64,000 nucleotides of DNA from Atrina japonica (Eukaryota; Mollusca; Bivalvia; Pterioida; Pinnidae): NCBI GenBank assembly GCA_030159075.1, contig BROG01000291.1, forward strand, positions 1-64,000. Direction: 5' to 3'. This document shows positions 56,935 through 64,000 of the stretch, in pieces. The notes below the pieces were generated by a model. The model was given only the letters and a program-made list of their open reading frames with translations, did no database searches and was not told the DNA's origin. The position numbers and the translations under genes are program-made. Within the stretch, counting starts at the first letter, position 1. Each line of letters starts with the position of its first letter.

Positions 56935-58195
56935 GCCTGAAAGTGTTCTCATGAAACAGGTGGTGTCTCAATAAAGTAGTTTCTCAAGACAGGTTGTGTC
57001 TCCTGACAGTGGTCTCACAAAACAAGTGGTGTCTCCTGAGAATGATCTCACAAGACAGATGGTGTCTCCTGAGAGTGGTCTCACAAGACAGATGGTGTCT
57101 CCTGAGTGGTCTCACAAAACAGGTGGTGTCTCCTGAATGGTCTCACAAAACAGGTGGTGTCTCCTGAGAATGATCTCACAAGACAGATGGTGTCTCCTGA
57201 GAGTGGTCTCACAAGACAGATGGTGTCTCCTGAGTGGTCTCACAAAACAGGTGGTGTCTCCTGAGTGGTCTCACAAGACAGATGGTGTCTCCTGAGAATG
57301 GTCTAACAAGACAGATGGTGTCTCCTGAGTGGTCTCACAAGACCGATGGTGTCTCCTGAGTGGTCTCACAAAACAGGTGGTGTCTCCTGAGTGGTCTCAC
57401 AAAACAGGTGGTGTCTCCTGAGAATGATCTCACAAGACAGATGGTGTCTCCTGAGAGTGGTCTCACAAGACAGATGGTGTCTCCTGAGTGGTCTCACAAA
57501 ACAGGTGGTGTCTCCTGAGAATGATCTCACAAGACAGATGGTGTCTCCTGAGAGTGGTCTCACAAGACAGATGGTGTCTCCTGAGTGGTCTCACAAAACA
57601 GGTGGTGTCTCCTGAGTGGTCTCACAAGACAGATGGTGTCTCCTGAGAGTGGTCTCACAAGACAGATGGTGTCTCCTGAGTGGTCTCACAAAACAGGTGG
57701 TGTCTCCTGAGTGGTCTCACAAGACAGATGGTGTCTCCTGAGAGTGGTCTCACAAGACAGATGGTGTCTCCTGAGTGGTCTCACAAAACAGGTGGTGTCT
57801 CCTGAGTGGTCTCACAAGACAGATGGTGTCTCCTGAAAATGGTCTAACAAGACAGATGGTGTCTCCTGAGTGGTCTCACAAGACCGATGGTGTCTCCTGA
57901 GAATCATATCACAAGAAAGATGGTGTCTCCTGAGAATCATATCACAAGACATATGGTGTCTCCTGAGAATCATATCTTAAGACAGATTGTGTCACATGAA
58001 AGTGGTCTTTCAAGACAAGTGGTGTTTCCTGAGAATTGTCTCATAAGACAAGTGTCTCCTGAGAGTGATTTCTCAAGGCAGATGATATCTTTTAAGAGTG
58101 GTCTCTTAAGACATGTGGTGTCTCCAAAGAGTAGTCTTACAAGACAGGTCAAGTCTCCTGAGAATGCTCTCACAAGACAGGTTTCACTACACTAT
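56935..58195. repeat. 30-33 bp minisatellite, about 40 copies, intronic
   Basis: Units contain GGTCTCACAAGACAGATGG and TGTCTCCTGAG with optional AGT or AAT before the next GGTCTC. AAAACAGGTGG units alternate with AAGACAGATGG units. A three-unit block of about 94 bp (AAAACAGG, then AAGACAG with AATGATCTC, then AAGACAG with AGTGGTCTC) recurs, for example from 57148, 57398 and 57494. Copies at the right end (from 57900) are diverged. Confidence 0.95.
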
Positions 58196-58781
58196 CTCAC
58201 TTTTCACCTTTGAGACCTGTACATTGTAAATTTTGGTTATTTTGTTGGCCATTTTCCAAAATTACCTCCATCCATTTTTGGGGGAAATATGCATTTTCTT
58301 TTTAAAGTGATATGAGCTGTTGTAGGTAAAAAAATTTACATGCCTATTTTATTTAATATTCATATTCCGGACTATTTGTCAGGGGACAAAAATAATCACC
58401 GTGACAGCTTATATTGATTTAAATTGGAAAATTTGGGATAATGAATGAATTGTACAAGAACTTCAATTTGAAGTTTATATCATTGATATAATCTGAATGA
58501 AAACTGAGTACATGCCTGAGTCTAAGAGGTCTTTCATGATATCAAAAAATAATATTTCAAAGTTCCCCGTCCTTTTTCTACCAAGACCATCATTGATTCA
58601 GAAAATTGTACATCTTAATTGAGATCATTTCAAACCATTTTTTTCCAACAAATTGGGAAATTTTCACTAGGGAAAATAGTCTAATTTCGGAGAGTATCAA
58701 AGGCAAACAATATTACTGAAATTCTATAAATAAATTCATTACACCATTCCATTATAATTAGATAATTTGTAATTTTCTTAC
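58196..58781. other. Intronic; shared fragment
   Basis: TTTGTCAGGGGACAAAAATA at 58375 repeats a word at 37467. No other feature. Confidence 0.5.
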
Positions 58782-58970
58782 CCATTTGAAGAGTTGCTCC
58801 ATCTTTTACCAAGTTTTCAGCAATAAGTTTGCCTATTGCTAGTTCTTCTCGGGACAAAGGTCCACGTTTCAATTCTGGCATCTCTGAATCACACTTCACC
58901 ATGGCATCAATATGAGATTCATGAATTACTCCATCACCGAATGTTCGGGGAAACTCACTGTTCACCTGAG
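58782..58970 (-). CDS. CoA-transferase, exon 3 of those seen
   Basis: 189 nt, phase 1 at both ends, between AACAG acceptor and ATGG/GTAAGA donor. Reads (A)QVNSEFPRTFGDGVIHESHI, DAMVKCDSEMPELKRGPLSR, then EELAIGKLIAENLVKDGATL-QM. The join from the previous exon gives YIIAQVN, and the join to the next gives LQMGIGSIPDAV, both typical of the family. An acceptor further in (CTCAG) would break the reading frame, so the first AG is chosen. Confidence 0.94.
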
Positions 58971-59428
58971 CTGTTAATTAGACACAAGAAAAGACACTAA
59001 AGAGTTCCATCAAAAGAGTTGAGTACACTACACATTACTGTATTTTTATTTCTAAATTCATAAGAGAATGCAACAAACAATGTTTGTAAAATTGATGTAG
59101 ATTAATGGATATTTCAAAGGTGAAAATCAACAGAATTTGCATAATTTTTAATGTTCTTATTTTAATTTCCGGCAACATACTGCATACCTGGAAATTTTTG
59201 CTCCCGTTTAATTTTCGACTTTTTCGCCCATTGATGAGAGAGCAAATTTAAAATGAAAGCAGAATTCTCCAGCTAAACAGTTGAAGCACAAACATACATG
59301 CTATCCATGAAATAAAGTGAATTAAGGCGAATTCAAGACAAGGTGAATATATTTTCCATCGTAAATTGGTTGAAATAACCAGGGGCGAAACTTTATACAG
59401 TAATACAATCAATGGTATCAGAACTCAC
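58971..59428. other. Intron, nothing recognised
   Basis: 458-bp intron, AT-rich, without repeats I can name. Confidence 0.6.
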
Positions 59429-59668
59429 CTATGATATATTTGGCATTTTGTATCGCAGATCTTGTGCAGTCAACACTCGTTCCTAATGAGCAGAAGCCAT
59501 GTTTGTCTGGCGGAGTTACTGACACCAATGCCACATCAATGTCAATCACTCGGCGCCTGAATAGCAGAGGAATTTCACTTAGAAATATCGGAGTGACATC
59601 AGCACGACCATCTTGTACAGCTTTCCTGGCATTAGCAGCAAGAAATAACGAGTTTGATCGGAATATTC
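59429..59668 (-). CDS. CoA-transferase, exon 2 of those seen
   Basis: 240 nt, phase 1 at both ends, between CTTGCAG acceptor and ATAG/GTGAGT donor. Reads (G)IFRSNSLFLAANARKAVQDG, RADVTPIFLSEIPLLFRRRV, IDIDVALVSVTPPDKHGFCS, then LGTSVDCTRSAIQNAKYII. NARKAV--GRAD--PIFLSEIP-LF and VSPPD-HGFCSLG-SVD are the family's N-terminal domain blocks. Confidence 0.95.
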
Positions 59669-60733
59669 CTGCAAGAAGTAATATAATTATACAATCATAT
59701 AAAATGATATTGATAAAAGTAAAAAGGAGTACCGTAAATGATACATAATACACCCATCATGATTTAATTGTGATGGGGTTTCTTGGTGATGGAAATGTTG
59801 GTATGTGTTACCATATATGAAGAGTAAGGACTTTCAAGAACTTTTAACTTTTTAAATGGTTCATTTATTCTATTTAAGTTATCTAATCAAGTCTTGATTT
59901 ACAACACAATACCAAAGTGTGTTGAAGTCTGACCTTTCGTCAAGGTCATGGCACACCGCCATATTGAGAACAACTAGTGTATGAAGTTCAGGAATATATG
60001 ATTCCATAATGGTATTTGTATGAGTTGAATGGGGAAAATAAAAATTTATCATTGCAGCAAAATTTTTAAAAAGAAGAAATAAGAAAATTCTCTTCCCTGG
60101 ATGATGTTTGAGAATAATCTCTTTCATGATGTGAAATATATGCTCAAAAGAAAAATGACAGACTGCCACAATGACCTTAAACTTTGATATATGACCTTGA
60201 TACATGTCATGCCAAGTAACATCTACATTTATCATTAAACATTCAAGTTTGTTTTCTTTAGTGTCATATGCACCAATTTTCATATCAATCCAGCTTATGC
60301 ATCTAAATAATAAATTTTCAATTCTAAGATATTATTCTTTTAAAAACTAAATGCATTGTAGAATCAGAAGATTTAGTTGTGGTTTTAATTTCAATTATTT
60401 CATTATTAAGATTCATCAATGAAATTTGAACAATGACGAAATTTTAAATAATTTTTTTCAAGTAATAGTGAAAGTTCCTTTACATAGAGATTTTCTATTT
60501 AAATTTAATGTAAATGAATGATTTCTTTCTAAAATAACAAAATTTTAACCCCACAAAATTTGCTGAGGATACAGTATATGTTTCTCGTTATTACAAATTT
60601 TTACAAGATTTGAACATGTTGGTATTACTTTGTCATTTTACTCATATCATATTAACACTAAAATATCAAGACTTGATTTTCAGGATTTTCATTTCAAATT
60701 AAACAAATTATTTGTGCATATCTTTAACAGAAC
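59669..60733. other. Intron; open frame not supported
   Basis: A 134-codon minus frame (59879-60283, with HISKFKVIVAVCHFSFEHIF and MKEIILKHHPGKRIF) lies wholly inside this intron. It has no phase-compatible splice sites and does not belong to the family, so it is probably dispersed-repeat sequence. Confidence 0.5.
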
Positions 60734-60886
60734 CTTCAAATTCTGGCTTATTGTATAATCCTGCACCCTCTGTGTGGATGTGCATCACCTCCACATCGTT
60801 CAGCCCTGCCTTCTGACCATGAGCACACATGGCTTCCACCAGAGAGACTGGGGTAGCTGCAGCTCCATGAACATAAACTCTGCAAC
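60734..60886 (-). CDS. CoA-transferase, exon 1 of those seen
   Basis: 153 nt, phase 1 at both ends, between TTTTCAG acceptor and GAAG/GTTCTG donor. Reads (G)CRVYVHGAAATPVSLVEAMC, AHGQKAGLNDVEVMHIHTEG, then AGLYNKPEFE. G-RVYVHGAAATP--L-EAM is the family's first conserved block and normally lies 15-20 residues after the start of the mature protein. The preceding exon, ending one base into a Gly codon, was not found between here and the window's right edge. Confidence 0.94.
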
Positions 60887-63463
60887 CTGAAAACATAAAT
60901 CAGGATTTATTCATGAGAATTTTATTTATGTGCAATTTGGTAAGAGCTCTTGCTCACAAAAATACAATTCATGCTTAACTTTTTAACCGGATACTGAATT
61001 GATAGCCATAGTGCAATGTTCTTGGGCTTGACTTTAGCATGGGCAATTGAAATCACGAAAATATCATCCCATGAATTAATTCAGAACCAGTGTTTCTCGA
61101 AAATACAGTCCCACAAAATGTTCTGGATTTACAGTAATGTAAAGAATGGTGATCTAAATTAAATAACGTGTGTGTGTCATATATATGTCTCTAGTTAATA
61201 TCATACTTTGTCATGGCAATATATCACAATACTGAAATTGGACGACAATATCAAGAAAATATTGAAGTTTTGCAATATTGCCACTCCATACAGAAATTTA
61301 ACTGCTTACGTACTTGAGCTACTCAAATATATGAAGATACCAATAACATACACTCAGACTGTTGTGAAACATAACTTATAATAATCAAAAGCTAAATCAT
61401 TAGCTGTGTTTTGGGTTTTTTGTTGGTTTTGGGGGTTGGTTTGCAGATGTATGTTAGTTGGTTTGGTGATGCATATTAATTGGTTTGATGACATGTTAAT
61501 TGGTTTAAAGGTCAACAGAAACAAAATTTTGATGTTGATTTTATAACATTTTTGGTTAGATATACAAAAAACCTAAGTATTATGTACAAAGAATTTTTTT
61601 TTACCTCATCGTTTATGCATACCAGGTGGAAAAGGTAACAAAATGTTAGGTTAGAAAGAGTAGTTTCCCTTTACCAAATACTCCGCTAGGTCTGCTAAAA
61701 AGGAAGTGATCAGCAGTATTATGATAAAAACTGTATATATAGCTAGTCTGGTGCAAGGCTTGATATTGTAAGATTAAAGGCCTAGATTTACTGTATATTT
61801 CATCCTTCTTTTCTAGAATATCATTCTTAATTAGCTGAATTATTTATTTTCTACCCAGTTATTAGTTTGATTTTAGAGCTATTAGCAATATATAAAGCCT
61901 AACATATATCTCTGGATCTACAGGCTACCGCTATTTTCTATGTGACTTAACAGTCATTTAGCCTAAAGTAGATTTATACCTAAAATCAAGTATCGTGTAA
62001 TCAGTTTTCACACCTCCCTGATCAAGTTATTTGTGAGAAGATCTACAGGACGGCTCAGTCGGGATCTTCCGGCCACCGCTGTATGTTCTTTGAAGTGAAC
62101 TCTGGTGCTACGGGTAGTAAAATATAACCCCATTGATATGTTGTCTGTGTATATATATTTTTGTGTATGGACAAACGTATATGTTATAGCCCTAAGACAG
62201 AAAAATATAATCTCTCAACAGGAATTTGTCATCCAAAACTTAAAATTTTCCAAATGAAATATAAGATTTAGATCTATTATAAAACAACAAAAATAAATTA
62301 AAAGCAATAGTTTTAAATGTTCAAATGAAGTTAACTTTAATGTGCACATAACACATGTATGGTATATTTCTTTGATTATCAGTTTGCATACCATTAACCT
62401 TACACATAAATCTATGAAATTGAATTTATTTTACAAATAGAAACATCCATTTAAGACAAGAAGCGATATATAATCACTGATACAAGTGGTATGTTTTCGT
62501 TCACATTTAAAGTTCATTTTTCGACATTACAAACTCTGTGTATTTGAATAAAATTACATTTTGTATACAGTTTTTGTAATTAGTTCTACTTTACTTTAGT
62601 CTCATTTCTGAAAAAAAATTCATGATTTTTTTATTTCATTTTATTTATTTTTTATTTTATTTTTTTTGTTTGTTTGTTAGTTTTACCTGGAGCGTCACTG
62701 GTTTTACGAAATATTACAAAGTACATCCACGTGTGTTTACCTCAGTCATTATACTACAAGTGCGTAACTTATGTCAATGATAAAATAGATCGCGTAAAAT
62801 AATAATGACTCAAAATTATAATGAAATTCAGAATTATTAATTTTATTTATTAAAATTGATATCGAGAAAATATTTTGAAAATTTATTTTCTTTTTTTGAA
62901 GCCCAATCCAAGCAATACTGGTGAAATGTGCCATTTACATCACACATCTTCAAAACTTTGTCTATTTGAAACTTTTTTTTTCTCAAATTAATATCTTATT
63001 TTAGTTTTATTTCTGAAGCAAAACTTTAAAAATTCAATTTTACCTGTCCCTGGTTTTAAATTGTACATCTAACATGTATAATTACCAGGAGTTTTGAAAA
63101 AAGACCACATTTTAGTTTTATATATCGCTGCTAAAATCATTATCAAAACACCAAAATAGTAGATGAAATGGACATACACGATTGCTGTGTTTTCTCACTT
63201 GACTAAACAGACAGGTGTCCCACAGAGTGTACATACTAAAGCTAATTGAATTGATACGGTGATTGACAGGTGACTTACTGTGAAACGGAGTTACATGTAC
63301 AGGTAGGAGACGGTCCTTAAAAGATCACATTTAAGTCTAGAAAGGATATCATGCTAAATAATAAGTGGCAAAATAATTCATGGCAAACGGCAACTTAGGA
63401 AATTCTCTATGTGCCTAGAGTGTTTTGAAGACAATATAATAATGCATTTATCTTTTGTCACTT
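60887..63463. other. Presumed first intron/upstream region, nothing firm
   Basis: AT-rich. T-rich tracts at 62585-62680. Possible minus-strand donors at 62687 and near 63045 follow short ATG-led frames, but neither gives family sequence. Confidence 0.5.
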
Positions 63464-63753
63464 ATCAAACATAAGGAGCCAGCCTGGCGCTCAACTCTGG
63501 ATCGTGAGGTCGTGAGTTCGAGTCCCGCCGGCAGCAGGTTGGTTTCCCGTCTTTCGGATGAGACAGTAAAAACTGGAGGTCCCATGTCACAGTAGGTGTC
63601 GGCACGTTAAAGAACCCTCACTGCTCAATGGCCATAAGTGCCGATCATAGGCCAAAATTTGAAGCCCTTCAGTGGCATTTGGTGACATCTCCATATCAGT
63701 GAAATATTTTTGAGTGGGACATTAAAAACAATAAATAAACAATCAAACAAAAG
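63464..63753 (+). mobile_element. SINE-A with imperfect target duplication
   Basis: Head GAGCCAGCCTGGCGCTCAACT (10-12 bp of the head deleted), B box AGTTCGAGTCC, full core and AATAAACA tail. ATCAAACATAAG (63464-63475) and ATCAAACAAAAG (63742-63753) flank it, 11 of 12 identical. Confidence 0.88.
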
Positions 63754-64000
63754 AAACTTGAATATTATTGAAAGGAATAAACACGTCTTTTTAACATCAG
63801 CTACTCTGTAAACAATTACGCATTTCACATACATAAGTCTGTATTATTATTTTGATACCGATAAGAATAGCAAGCACCACCACACTTACATCACACTCCA
63901 AGTGCTCAGAGATTTGCCAATTGTTACCGAAGCCGGTCCGTTGACCTTTAATGACAAGTAAAATCATTTGATGACATTTGACCAGATTTTGTTTTGGCCC
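63754..64000. other. No gene supported
   Basis: On the minus strand GAGTGTGAT/GTAAGTGTG near 63895 resembles a donor and is preceded by an open stretch (KGQRTGFGNNWQISEHLE), but its phase (0) does not fit the CoA-transferase exon at 60886. Confidence 0.4.

Larger units (their letters stand above)
35737..60886 (-). other. CoA-transferase gene (acetyl-CoA hydrolase/transferase family), 5' incomplete
   Basis: Six exons at 60886-60734, 59668-59429, 58970-58782, 54318-54103, 49942-49676 and 35924-35737 join in frame to about 417 residues, close to the roughly 430 of bacterial and protist members. Introns are 1065, 458, 4463, 4160 and 13751 bp, all phase 1 and GT-AG. Family members move CoA between acyl groups: 4-hydroxybutyrate or acetate:succinate CoA-transferase, and acetyl-CoA hydrolase. 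In animals with anaerobic mitochondria, acetate:succinate CoA-transferase makes acetate from acetyl-CoA and passes CoA to succinate, so a mitochondrial role in a bivalve tolerant of low oxygen is a reasonable inference. Substrate cannot be decided from sequence. About 15-20 conserved N-terminal residues and any targeting peptide are missing. Confidence 0.93.

Noticed and set aside
59431..59748. 105-codon plus-strand frame
   Set aside because: Antisense to the CoA-transferase exon at 59429-59668.
62687..62726. Candidate first coding exon of the CoA-transferase (MYFVIFRKTSDAPG in phase 1 before a GTAAAA donor)
   Set aside because: Phase fits, but the residues before GCRVYVHG should resemble the family's AEEAV...IKSG helix and do not. 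A similar short frame near 63045 is equally unsupported.
63894..63976. 5' exon of the CoA-transferase or of a neighbouring gene ending GAT/GTAAGT
   Set aside because: Donor is good, but the phase is 0 whereas the exon at 60886 needs phase 1, and the peptide KGQRTGFGNNWQISEHLE is not family sequence.

Overview
The window looks like nuclear DNA of a marine bivalve mollusc. It is AT-rich and intron-rich, with few long conserved reading frames. It carries several tRNA-derived SINEs whose 3' part (ending GTGGGACGTTAAACAAC plus an AAAC-rich tail) is of a type I know from mollusc genomes, short DNA transposons, Helitron-like repeats with terminal hairpins, and decayed LINEs. No species can be named from the sequence.

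The one gene identified with high confidence is on the minus strand and runs right to left from 60886 to 35737. It has six exons of a CoA-transferase of the acetyl-CoA hydrolase / 4-hydroxybutyrate (or acetate:succinate) CoA-transferase family. The exons join in frame to about 417 residues ending at a stop codon. Only the N-terminal end, with any mitochondrial targeting peptide, is missing, presumably to the right of the window or in an unrecognised exon. All five visible introns are phase 1. They hold most of the repeat mass of the right half: four minisatellite arrays (53, 36, 22 and about 31-33 bp units), a 101-bp hairpin repeat, SINEs, MITEs and a head-to-tail chain of Helitron-like elements.

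A second gene is suspected on the minus strand: a signal-peptide exon at 17545-17479 with a good donor, and an exon at 11743-11647 with strong acceptor and donor sites and compatible phase. Its product is not recognised.

Layout. 1-5.6 kb: decayed LINE ORF1, repeat fragments, and a perfect 56-bp inverted repeat made from a SINE head. 6.1-7.3 kb: a 30-bp minisatellite of about 40 copies. 7.9-9.5 kb: dead LINE endonuclease/reverse transcriptase. 9.6-11.5 kb: dispersed and tandem repeats plus an unidentified exon-like segment in three copies. 11.6-17.5 kb: suspected secreted-protein gene, a GC-richer block with a broken PIF/Harbinger transposase remnant, and a second 30-bp minisatellite. 17.9-31 kb: SINEs, a full-length TTAA-flanked MITE, two related repeat families (R1, R2) and a duplicated unidentified coding-like fragment. 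31-35 kb: mostly featureless. 35.7-60.9 kb: the CoA-transferase gene. 61-64 kb: featureless apart from one SINE.

Many long open frames in the window are by-products of tandem arrays and are not called as genes. No prokaryotic features, CRISPR arrays or rRNA genes were seen. All tRNA-like sequences appear to belong to SINEs or to be decayed.
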